From Flavobacteriales bacterium UBA720 (lineage in GTDB: Bacteria > Bacteroidota > Bacteroidia > Flavobacteriales > Weeksellaceae), in contig DBLQ01000096.1 in assembly GCA_002297505.1 (NCBI GenBank), positions 6,679 through 19,139 on the forward strand: a stretch of DNA of 12,461 bases. The letters run 5' to 3'. The position numbers and the translations under genes were made by a program. Shown here piece by piece: positions 5,767 through 12,461 of this stretch. Below the pieces are notes generated by a model, which saw nothing but the letters and a program-made list of their open reading frames with translations, was not told where the DNA came from and searched no databases. Numbering within the stretch: the stretch's first letter is position 1; every line of letters begins with the position of its first letter.

Positions 5767-7008
5767 TTACAATTCCAAAGCTTTTCTTTCGTCGCCATCC
5801 ATCAGGAACTCTACCGGATTATCGATCGCTTCTTTTACAGCAACCAAGAAACCTACGGATTCCTTACCATCAATGATTCTGTGATCATAAGATAAAGCTA
5901 CGTACATCATTGGTCTGATTACCACCTGTCCGTCAACTGCAACTGGTCTTTGGATAATATTATGCATTCCAAGAATTGCGGATTGAGGAGGATTGATAAT
6001 CGGCGTTGACATCATAGAACCAAAAGTTCCGCCATTGGTAATCGTAAACGTTCCGCCAGTCATTTCATCAACGGTGATTTTACCGTCTCTTACTTTTCCG
6101 GCAAGATCCTTAATATTCGATTCCACACCTCTCAAAGTCATATTTTCTGCGTTTCTAAGAACAGGAACCATCAAACCTTTTGGGCCGGAAACAGCGATAG
6201 AAATATCAGCAAAGTCATAATTGATTTTGAAATCGCCGTCGATAGAAGCGTTAACATCCGGATAAAGTTTCAAGGCTCTCGTCACCGCTTTTGTAAAGAA
6301 AGACATAAATCCAAGTCCGATTCCGTGCTTAGCAGCGAATTCTTCTTTGTATTGTTTTCTGATTCTGAAGATTTCTGACATATCAACCTCGTTGAAAGTC
6401 GTCAACATCGCAGTTTCGTTTTTAACAGAAACCAATCTTGCAGCAATCTTTCTTCTAAGAACTGAAAGTTTTGTAGTTGTCTGAGCTCTGTTACCACCTG
6501 CAGGAGCACTTCCCATGGCAGGAACAGAAGCTGTTACAGCATCATCCTTTGTAATTCTGCCATCTCTGCCAGAACCTGTTACTTGAGATGCGCTGATTCC
6601 TTTCTCGTCAAGGATTTTCTTAGCGGCTGGCGAAGGCGTTTGAGAAGCGTAAGTTTCAGTTTTTGGAGCTTCTGCTTTTACCGGAGCCGGTTCTTCTTTC
6701 TTAACCTCTGCTTTTGGCTCTTCTTTAGGTTTTTCTTCAGCTGGAGCAGCACTTCCTGCTGGTTTAGCGGCATCCATATCAATAAGGCAAACCACTTGTC
6801 CAACTTGTACTACTTCTCCTTCTTCCGCTTTCAAAGTAATAATTCCGCTTTGCTCAGCAGGAAGTTCCAAAGTTGCCTTGTCAGAATCTACTTCCGCAAT
6901 AGGCTGGTCTTTTTCTACGTAATCACCGTCTTGTACTAACCACGTTGCGATTTCAACTTCTGTGATCGATTCTCCCGGCGAAGGAACTTTCATTTCTAAT
7001 ATTGACAT
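5767..7008 (-). CDS. odhB: 2-oxoglutarate dehydrogenase E2 (dihydrolipoamide succinyltransferase)
   Basis: This is the core of the cytoplasmic 2-oxoglutarate dehydrogenase complex. Its swinging lipoyl arm carries the succinyl group from E1 to CoA, giving succinyl-CoA in the TCA cycle. The 413 residues match the usual length of SucB/OdhB with one lipoyl domain. Domains in order: lipoyl domain 1-78 with lipoyl Lys44 in EVDSDKATLELPA; an Ala/Pro/Lys/Glu-rich flexible linker about 80-122; the peripheral subunit-binding domain about 125-160 (SPAAKKILDEKGISASQVTG, then GRDGRITKDD); and the catalytic domain about 180-413. The catalytic motif DHRIIDG (375-381) includes His376 and Asp380. Clear PxPGESITE at the N-terminus and the LSYDHRIIDGKESVGFL signature favour the succinyl rather than the acetyl enzyme. 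The start codon lies 63 nt after the sucA stop, the classic E1-E2 order, so co-transcription is likely. E3 (lipoamide dehydrogenase) is not in the window. Confidence 0.97.
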   Translation of the reverse strand: MSILEMKVPSPGESITEVEIATWLVQDGDYVEKDQPIAEVDSDKATLELPAEQSGIITLKAEEGEVVQVGQVVCLIDMDAAKPAGSAAPAEEKPKEEPKAEVKKEEPAPVKAEAPKTETYASQTPSPAAKKILDEKGISASQVTGSGRDGRITKDDAVTASVPAMGSAPAGGNRAQTTTKLSVLRRKIAARLVSVKNETAMLTTFNEVDMSEIFRIRKQYKEEFAAKHGIGLGFMSFFTKAVTRALKLYPDVNASIDGDFKINYDFADISIAVSGPKGLMVPVLRNAENMTLRGVESNIKDLAGKVRDGKITVDEMTGGTFTITNGGTFGSMMSTPIINPPQSAILGMHNIIQRPVAVDGQVVIRPMMYVALSYDHRIIDGKESVGFLVAVKEAIDNPVEFLMDGDERKALEL

Positions 7009-7071
7009 ACTAATATTGTTTTTAATTTCAGAACAATCTGTGAGGACTGTTATTATAGTTTATTAATTGGA

Positions 7072-9879
7072 TTAAGCAGTAACCGGTCTTTTAGCAGGTT
7101 CATCATTGGTCTGAAAAACATCATTGATAATCTTGGTCTGATTTTTCTCAAACATCTTGTGGCTTCCCGGTGCAGGCGTTCCGCTGGCAACCGGCGAGAT
7201 CACCTGGATTCCGGTATCACGGAAGTTTCTAAGGATGTAGCTCCACGCTCCCATATTTTCCGGTTCTTCCTGAGCCCAGATAAGGTCTTTTCTGTTTTTA
7301 TACTTATCAAAGATTGCATCCAGATTATCCATTGCTAACGGATAGATTTGCTCCAGTCTTACCAAAGCCACTTTATCATCATTCAATTCCTCTTTTTTAG
7401 CTAATAAATCGTAGTACAATTTACCGGTACAAAGCACCAATCTTTCTACTTTATCAGGATTTGCAGTGGGATCGTCCAAAATAGGTTGGAAACTTCCGTT
7501 GGCCAAATCTTCCAATGGCGAAACCACTTTTGGATGTCTCAACAAAGATTTTGGTGTCATAATTACCAACGGCTTTCTGAAGTTAAACTTCATCTGTCTT
7601 CTCAACAAGTGGAAATAATTGGCTGGTGATGTGATGTTCGCTACAATCATATTATCATTGGCACAAAGTGTAAGAAATCGTTCAAGTCTGGCAGAAGAGT
7701 GTTCTGCACCCTGACCTTCCGAACCGTGAGGCAACATCATTACCAATCCGTTCTGGATTTTCCATTTTTCCTCAGCTGCTACCAGATATTGGTCAACGAT
7801 AATCTGAGCACCATTGGTAAAATCTCCAAACTGCGCTTCCCAGATTGTTAAGGTTCTTGGCGCAGCCATCGCGTAACCGTAATCGAAACCTAAAACACCA
7901 TATTCGGAAAGATGTGAATTGTAAACATCAAATCTCTGCTCATTCACATGGCGAAGTGGGATGTATTCTTCTTCCGTATCTTCTGTCTTCACTACAGCGT
8001 GACGGTGCGAGAATGTTCCTCTTTCCACGTCTTCGCCGGAGATTCTCACATTGTAACCTTCCGTCAAAAGTGTAGCATAAGCCAATAATTCGCCCATGGA
8101 CCAGTCCAGCGAATTGTTCTCCACCATCTTGATACGGTTTTCGAAAAGACGCGTAATTTTATTAATGAATTTCTTATCGCCAGGCAATGTAGAAATCTTG
8201 ATGGCCAGTTCTTTCAGTTTATCAAGGTCATATGACGTTTTGGCTTCAGATTTTACGATGCAGTTTTTGCCGCCAATCGGGAAATCCGTCCAGTCATCCT
8301 TCATAAATACGTCCATCGTGTTTCTCTCGATTTCTTTGGACGCATCGAAGTTTTCATCCAGCAAGGCCTTGAACTCCTGCTCCATTTTTTTCAAAACCTC
8401 ATCAGAAACTACATTTTCCTTAATTAAAAGTTCTTTGTAGATCTCTCTTGGATTCTGATGTTTTGAAATTAATTTATAAAGATTCGGTTGTGTAAATCTT
8501 GGCTCATCACCTTCGTTGTGACCATATTTTCTATAACCTAAAAGATCAATGTAAACATCTTTACCAAACTTAGCACGGAAATCTGCAGCAAATCTGATGG
8601 CGTGAACCACCGCTTCTACATCATCAGCATTGATGTGCATCACCGGAGAATCTGTCACCTTTGCGATATCTGTACAGTAAACTGACGATCGTGCGTCAAG
8701 GTAGTTGGTTGTAAAGGAAACCTGATTATTCACCACGATGTGAACTGTTCCACCCGTTCTGTAACCTTCCAGATTCATCATCTGAGCAATTTCGTACACG
8801 ATGCCTTGTCCGGCAATCGCTCCGTCACCATGGATCACAATCGGTAAAACTTTAGAATAGTCGTCTTTGTAAACGTTATCAACTTTGGCTCTGCAAATTC
8901 CTTCCACAAGCGCTGCAACAGTCTCCAGGTGTGATGGATTCGGAGTCAGGTTGATTCTTACTTCCTCACCGTTGGCGGTTGTTATCTTTTTTGATGAACC
9001 TAAGTGATATTTCACATCACCTGAAAATACATCTTCTTCGAATTCTTTCCCTTCAAATTCCGAGAAAATCTGCTTATATGATTTCTGGAAAATATTCGTC
9101 AGTACATTCAAGCGGCCTCTGTGCGCCATCCCGAGAACAACCTCATCAACACCTAGTTGAGACGAACGCGTGATCAATTGATCCAAAGCAGGAATCAAGG
9201 ACTCGCCGCCTTCCAGAGAAAAACGTTTTTGCCCAACAAATTTTGTATGAAGATAATTTTCAAACGCCACCGCTTGGTTTAATTTGAAAAGGATTTCTGT
9301 TTTCTCCTCTGCTGAAAGTTTGGGGTGATTCTCATTCACATTCACCCATTCCATAATCCACTTCTTCTCCTCTACATTCTGGATGTGCATATATTCCACG
9401 CCGATAGAATCACAATAGGTATTCTGAAGGTGTGTAATGATCTCCTGCAAAGTTGCGGGACCAGGCATCCCGGTCTGTGTTGCGGAATTGAATTTTTTAT
9501 TCAGATCCTCTTTGGAAAGGCCAAAGTTCTCGATCTCCAAAGTCGGGAAATAATGTCTTCTTTCTCTTACCGGATTGGTTTTTGTGAAAAGGTGACCTCT
9601 TGAGCGGTAAGCCTCAATCAGGTTGACCACCTTGAATTCTTTTGTGATATCTTCAGAAACAGCATTGTTGCTTACTGCCTGCTGAGCGTATTGAACAGGA
9701 GCTGATGCAGAAACCGGAGCATCTGCATCCTCATCACCGTAGTTTTCCAATGCAAAGTCAAATCCTTGGAAAAAGGCTTTCCAAGAAGGTTCCAATGCAT
9801 CAGGATATTTTTTGTACTGCTCGTACATATCGTCGATTAGCTGAGCATGTACGGCATTTAGAAATGAAAATTTATCCAT
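7072..9879 (-). CDS. sucA: 2-oxoglutarate dehydrogenase E1 component
   Basis: This thiamine diphosphate enzyme decarboxylates 2-oxoglutarate and succinylates the lipoyl arm of E2. The 935 residues are close to the E. coli SucA length. The N-terminus (FLNAVHAQLIDDMYEQYKK) is the E1o segment that docks to the core. LEPSWKAFFQGF (29-40) is typical of the family. Active-site signatures are AHRGRLNVL (252-260), NPSHLE (314-319), the diphosphate-binding segment GDGAIAGQG (351-359), NNQVSFTT (384-391) and HNEGDEP (454-460). The C-terminal half carries EAQFGDFTNGAQ and LPHGSEGQGAEHSSARLERF, conserved in E1o. Residues 48-78 are a variable Ala/Asp-rich linker. No frameshift or missing motif is seen. 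It is first in an operon with odhB, with a candidate -7 box about 45 nt upstream. No Shine-Dalgarno is visible, as is usual in this phylum. Confidence 0.98.
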   Translation of the reverse strand: MDKFSFLNAVHAQLIDDMYEQYKKYPDALEPSWKAFFQGFDFALENYGDEDADAPVSASAPVQYAQQAVSNNAVSEDITKEFKVVNLIEAYRSRGHLFTKTNPVRERRHYFPTLEIENFGLSKEDLNKKFNSATQTGMPGPATLQEIITHLQNTYCDSIGVEYMHIQNVEEKKWIMEWVNVNENHPKLSAEEKTEILFKLNQAVAFENYLHTKFVGQKRFSLEGGESLIPALDQLITRSSQLGVDEVVLGMAHRGRLNVLTNIFQKSYKQIFSEFEGKEFEEDVFSGDVKYHLGSSKKITTANGEEVRINLTPNPSHLETVAALVEGICRAKVDNVYKDDYSKVLPIVIHGDGAIAGQGIVYEIAQMMNLEGYRTGGTVHIVVNNQVSFTTNYLDARSSVYCTDIAKVTDSPVMHINADDVEAVVHAIRFAADFRAKFGKDVYIDLLGYRKYGHNEGDEPRFTQPNLYKLISKHQNPREIYKELLIKENVVSDEVLKKMEQEFKALLDENFDASKEIERNTMDVFMKDDWTDFPIGGKNCIVKSEAKTSYDLDKLKELAIKISTLPGDKKFINKITRLFENRIKMVENNSLDWSMGELLAYATLLTEGYNVRISGEDVERGTFSHRHAVVKTEDTEEEYIPLRHVNEQRFDVYNSHLSEYGVLGFDYGYAMAAPRTLTIWEAQFGDFTNGAQIIVDQYLVAAEEKWKIQNGLVMMLPHGSEGQGAEHSSARLERFLTLCANDNMIVANITSPANYFHLLRRQMKFNFRKPLVIMTPKSLLRHPKVVSPLEDLANGSFQPILDDPTANPDKVERLVLCTGKLYYDLLAKKEELNDDKVALVRLEQIYPLAMDNLDAIFDKYKNRKDLIWAQEEPENMGAWSYILRNFRDTGIQVISPVASGTPAPGSHKMFEKNQTKIINDVFQTNDEPAKRPVTA

Positions 9880-9924
9880 TATTACAGATTATCTGTTAAA
9901 ATTTTAATTTTAAATAATTGCCAA

Positions 9925-9932
9925 CAAATTTA
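9925..9932 (-). promoter_or_regulatory. Candidate -7 box of the sucA-odhB operon (TAAATTTG)
   Basis: An exact TAnnTTTG match on the minus strand, 45 nt upstream of the sucA ATG, in the 127-nt gap after the SRPBCC/GyrI-like gene. The -33 region shows only a weak TGTG rather than TTG. A short palindrome (ACAGAT T ATCTGT, 9884-9896) lies between this box and the start codon, in the presumed leader. Confidence 0.4.
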
Positions 9933-10006
9933 CTAAATTTTTACGGATGAACACACATTTCCAGCGCTTTTATTCTGCAGAACATAAGTGACATTTGTCA
10001 GACTGA

Positions 10007-11041
10007 TTACCGGAATACAGGCAATGATAACTTGAGTTTTACATCATTGCCATCCAATGGTTCTTCCAAGAATTCTTCCATCAGCTGGCCTGTGCGCATT
10101 GTATCTTTTTTGGCTTTCTTCATCAGTTCCTGGATATCCTTGATCCGATTATCATATTTCCCCTGGAAATAGACATAATAAACCTGCGAGCCGTTCAGTG
10201 TCTGGAAGGTGAAGTTGTTATCACTCACCGCTACCCTCTTGGAAAGCGGGACACCGTAGAAATAAGATATCTCTTTATCCTTCAGATTCGCGGGATTGGT
10301 CAGCATTACCGGCATTCCAAACTCATCCTCCTTCTTGCCAAGGTCAGACTGAACAAAATTGACAACTTTTCCATGGTTCATCATCACATTTTTGAAAAGC
10401 ATATCCCTACCGTTTCTCGTGCTCACATTAACGCCAAGAAGCAGCGCACCTTCCCTGTTTTCCACCATAATACTGTCATATTTGATAGAAGCCAGCTGCA
10501 GATCTTTATTGACTTTATTACCAAGAAGCTGGTAAAGGTTTTTCATACTCTTGTCGATGTTACTCACGAAAAAATCTTCCGCCACCAGGTTCATGGCACG
10601 CTCCATATAACTTCGTTTTGGTGTATGGATATTCCAGAACATCTTAGTTTTGTTGCCTTTCGGGACAAATTTGACATCGATAAGATAGGGATTTTCGTTC
10701 TCCCCGTCGAACAGCTGGTAGCGCAACGTTTTATTGCCATTACTGTACCGGATGAACATATCACCGAACTCCTCTTTACTTTTATCCGAAAATTTCATGG
10801 AGCTGCCTTTACCTTCGTAAGGCGTAAAAAATGAATAGGACAAGCCTTTTTTTTCTGTAAAAAAATCATTCCATGCCACGAATTTCTGAAGATTATTGAA
10901 CTGAGGAAAAACTTTATCCACGGGATAGTCTATTTCCGACTGATGCGTAAAGCTTTTACTATCATCCACAAAGTTCATCGACAGGGCATAAAGACCTACC
11001 AAAGCAATAACTGCGAGTATTAAGAATCTGAACCAGCGCAT
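10007..11041 (-). CDS. Membrane-anchored SRPBCC plus GyrI-like domain protein
   Basis: The product has 344 residues. An N-terminal hydrophobic helix (FRFLILAVIALVGLYALSM, about 4-22) without an obvious cleavage site suggests a membrane anchor. Residues about 30-175 resemble the START/SRPBCC fold: an opening strand SEIDYPVDKVFPQFNNLQKF with the 'W' of VAWNDFF, and a closing long helix around NIDKSMKNLYQLL. Such domains hold hydrophobic ligands. The C-terminal part (about 190-344) resembles the GyrI-like/AraC effector-binding fold, with YYVYFQGKYDNRIKDIQELM and a final LKLSLPVF strand. Neither part shows catalytic residues, so ligand binding is the most that can be inferred. The start codon is 11 nt after the stop of the Omp85-family gene, so the two are almost certainly co-transcribed. 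A link to envelope assembly is suggested only by that context. I see no strong terminator between this gene and sucA. Confidence 0.8.
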   Translation of the reverse strand: MRWFRFLILAVIALVGLYALSMNFVDDSKSFTHQSEIDYPVDKVFPQFNNLQKFVAWNDFFTEKKGLSYSFFTPYEGKGSSMKFSDKSKEEFGDMFIRYSNGNKTLRYQLFDGENENPYLIDVKFVPKGNKTKMFWNIHTPKRSYMERAMNLVAEDFFVSNIDKSMKNLYQLLGNKVNKDLQLASIKYDSIMVENREGALLLGVNVSTRNGRDMLFKNVMMNHGKVVNFVQSDLGKKEDEFGMPVMLTNPANLKDKEISYFYGVPLSKRVAVSDNNFTFQTLNGSQVYYVYFQGKYDNRIKDIQELMKKAKKDTMRTGQLMEEFLEEPLDGNDVKLKLSLPVFR

Positions 11042-11052
11042 TAATTTTAATT

Positions 11053-12461
11053 TTAAAATGGATAACCGATGGCGAAATTGAAGGTAGGCTGTAACGGCTT
11101 GATTTTGTTAATGACCCAGCGCTCGCCAAGCGGCTGATTGGGATCATGTATTTTATATGCCAAATCGAAACGCAGTGTCACGTAAGCGATGTTGAGCCTT
11201 AGACCAAGACCGCTGCCAACTCCCATCTGACTGATGAATTTTTTAAATTTGAACTGGTCTCCAAATCCATTATCCCGCAAGCCCCATATATTTCCGGCAT
11301 CGGTAAAGATGGCTGCTTCAAACATATCTGTCAGTGGCAGGCGGTATTCAACACTAGTCGTGAGCTTTACATTATCCATGGCATATGCACGGACACGGCG
11401 ATCCAGCTGCGAGTCTGCCGGACCCAATCCACCAAAAGCCACCCAGGCGCGGATGTCATAAGCACCTCCATTAAAATAAGACCTGATGAAAGGCATCTCA
11501 CTGGAGTTTCCGTACGGAATTCCTATGCCCACAAACTGCCGGAACGCCAACGTATGCGGCTTAGCGCGATCCTGGAAAAAGGTGAAATATTTTTTGAAAT
11601 CAAAATCAAACTTTATGAATTGCGAAAATGGGATATTGAAAATGGTCTTGGTATCGCCGTACACCAGATAGTTGGTTTCTTTTTTCGACACCAGATTCAG
11701 GAAGTTCCCGGCTAGCTCTACTTTTCCACTGAAGAAAAACGGATTGGCATACTCCTTCTTTCCAATTTCATTATAGACAAAATTGTAAATCATCGAAGAA
11801 ATAATGACGTCCTGCGTCTGGCGTTCTTTGTTGTAAAGCGTTTGCAGATAATTGTAAAGCAGATTGGAATCATTAGTCATCAACTTGGCGATGAAGGTGG
11901 TATCGCCGGCAATCATTTCCGTAATCTGGTCATAGGAATAGTTGTCTATCGTACCGGGATGATCTGCTTCATACAAATTAAATACATTTTGCCGGATCTC
12001 ATCATCAGCGGGAAAATAGCGGTAGTACTGATCTTTATTCTGAGTCAAGCTGAGCTGCGTGTTGAACAGCGTCAGGCGGTGAAGAACGCGTCCGTCATTC
12101 ACATTGGCAGAATAGGTTAAACCTGTATTGAAGTTGATCCTTCCCAATCCGATGTTATTCTGGACAGAGGCACCAAGGTTTATATTGGTAATCGGCGAAT
12201 AACGTTTCGGCACCACTTTATAGTATTTCCGGAAAGGCACCAGAAGTCTTGGAAATTGCAGGGACGCCTGTGCAGAAAGCTCGTATGCATTGAAGATGGC
12301 GTCTTCCTTTTTAGAATCCTTCGTGGTTCCGATAACGCCGGAGAAACTGGTTATAAGGTTTTCTGCGCCACCAAAAACGTTACGCGTCGTAAGATCTATG
12401 GATGGTGAAAAACCGAAATTTAAAATTTGAGAATAATGAATATCCGTAGCAAAATTCATCT
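11053..12461 (-). CDS. Omp85-family outer-membrane barrel protein, TamL/BamA-like (5' end outside window)
   Basis: This is the C-terminal part of a surface-antigen (D15/Omp85) barrel protein, with about 468 residues in view. The ATG at 12459 is two bases from the edge and is probably an internal Met, because no signal peptide or POTRA domain is present. The protein should continue beyond the window. Alternating strands such as FNTGLTYSANV and VTLRFDLAYKI run to a C-terminal Phe (FNFAIGYPF), the beta-signal recognised for outer-membrane insertion. GGAYDIRAW (331-339) followed by GLGPADSQ corresponds to the loop-6 VRGF/Y motif of the family, with Arg kept but Gly replaced by Ala. FTDAGNIW (385-392) is another family hallmark. 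A long extracellular-type insertion (about 145-235, Asp/Asn/Tyr-rich) is present. The likely role is outer-membrane protein insertion or translocation. TamL is favoured over BamA by overall character, but without the N-terminus this is uncertain. The next gene follows after 11 nt. Confidence 0.85.
   Translation of the reverse strand, partial: MNFATDIHYSQILNFGFSPSIDLTTRNVFGGAENLITSFSGVIGTTKDSKKEDAIFNAYELSAQASLQFPRLLVPFRKYYKVVPKRYSPITNINLGASVQNNIGLGRINFNTGLTYSANVNDGRVLHRLTLFNTQLSLTQNKDQYYRYFPADDEIRQNVFNLYEADHPGTIDNYSYDQITEMIAGDTTFIAKLMTNDSNLLYNYLQTLYNKERQTQDVIISSMIYNFVYNEIGKKEYANPFFFSGKVELAGNFLNLVSKKETNYLVYGDTKTIFNIPFSQFIKFDFDFKKYFTFFQDRAKPHTLAFRQFVGIGIPYGNSSEMPFIRSYFNGGAYDIRAWVAFGGLGPADSQLDRRVRAYAMDNVKLTTSVEYRLPLTDMFEAAIFTDAGNIWGLRDNGFGDQFKFKKFISQMGVGSGLGLRLNIAYVTLRFDLAYKIHDPNQPLGERWVINKIKPLQPTFNFAIGYPF

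Noticed and set aside
6583..6939. 118-codon plus-strand frame opposite the odhB linker
   Set aside because: Antisense of the Ala/Pro/Lys/Glu linker and lipoyl domain. Its Phe/Ser/Arg repeats are a codon shadow.
8096..8440. 114-codon plus-strand frame inside sucA
   Set aside because: Lies fully within a well-supported conserved gene on the other strand and resembles no known protein.
9884..9896. ACAGAT T ATCTGT palindrome upstream of sucA as an operator
   Set aside because: Only 6-bp arms and a single copy. No matching site was noticed near other genes.
9984..10000. TGACA TT TGTCA as a terminator after the SRPBCC/GyrI-like gene
   Set aside because: A 5-bp arm with a 2-nt loop and no adjacent T run is too weak.

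Overview
The window looks like chromosomal DNA of a Bacteroidota member, most likely a flavobacterium of the Chryseobacterium/Epilithonimonas type. This is an inference from protein character: a TPR-plus-AraC membrane regulator, a secreted protein opening with a 'VGINTSDPKATLD' motif, a DnaX without zinc-module cysteines and a TamL/BamA-like barrel. Other support is AT-rich intergenic DNA, few Shine-Dalgarno sites and TAnnTTTG-type -7 boxes. No mobile element, CRISPR array, rRNA or tRNA is visible.

Layout. Positions 1-462 are AT-rich and hold no convincing gene, only an unexplained hairpin (194-218) and the terminator of the next gene (383-403). A minus-strand pair follows: a 69-residue putative lipoprotein (1213-1422) upstream of a secreted C1q-like protein (463-1173). 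Divergent from it is a 588-residue membrane-spanning TPR/AraC regulator (1664-3430). Its 3' end overlaps, tail to tail, the end of dnaX (minus, 3378-5077). A GCAAAG-rich intergenic repeat (about 5145-5219) and a small Avd-like four-helix-bundle protein (5230-5688) come next. Then the two 2-oxoglutarate dehydrogenase genes run as an apparent sucA-odhB operon (9879 to 5767), closed by a strong terminator (5723-5745). The right end holds a SRPBCC/GyrI-like membrane protein (10007-11041), 11 nt downstream of an Omp85-family barrel gene that runs off the window.

Most notable. dnaX is not one continuous frame. On the minus strand a run of ten A (4012-4003) ends the zero-frame product after 360 residues (gamma-like). 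Only the -1 frame stays open, for 208 more codons with a tau-like linker and C-terminal domain. The other two frames stop within about a dozen codons of the run. This fits programmed frameshifting or transcriptional slippage that makes a short clamp loader subunit and a long tau. The logic is inverted relative to E. coli, where the zero frame encodes tau. A homopolymer sequencing error is the main alternative.

The genes mostly serve ordinary cell functions: clamp loading, the TCA cycle and outer-membrane assembly. I see no complete novel defence or mobile system. The remaining leads are the dnaX recoding site, the orphan Avd-like protein, the divergent regulator/secreted-protein pair and the intergenic repeat.
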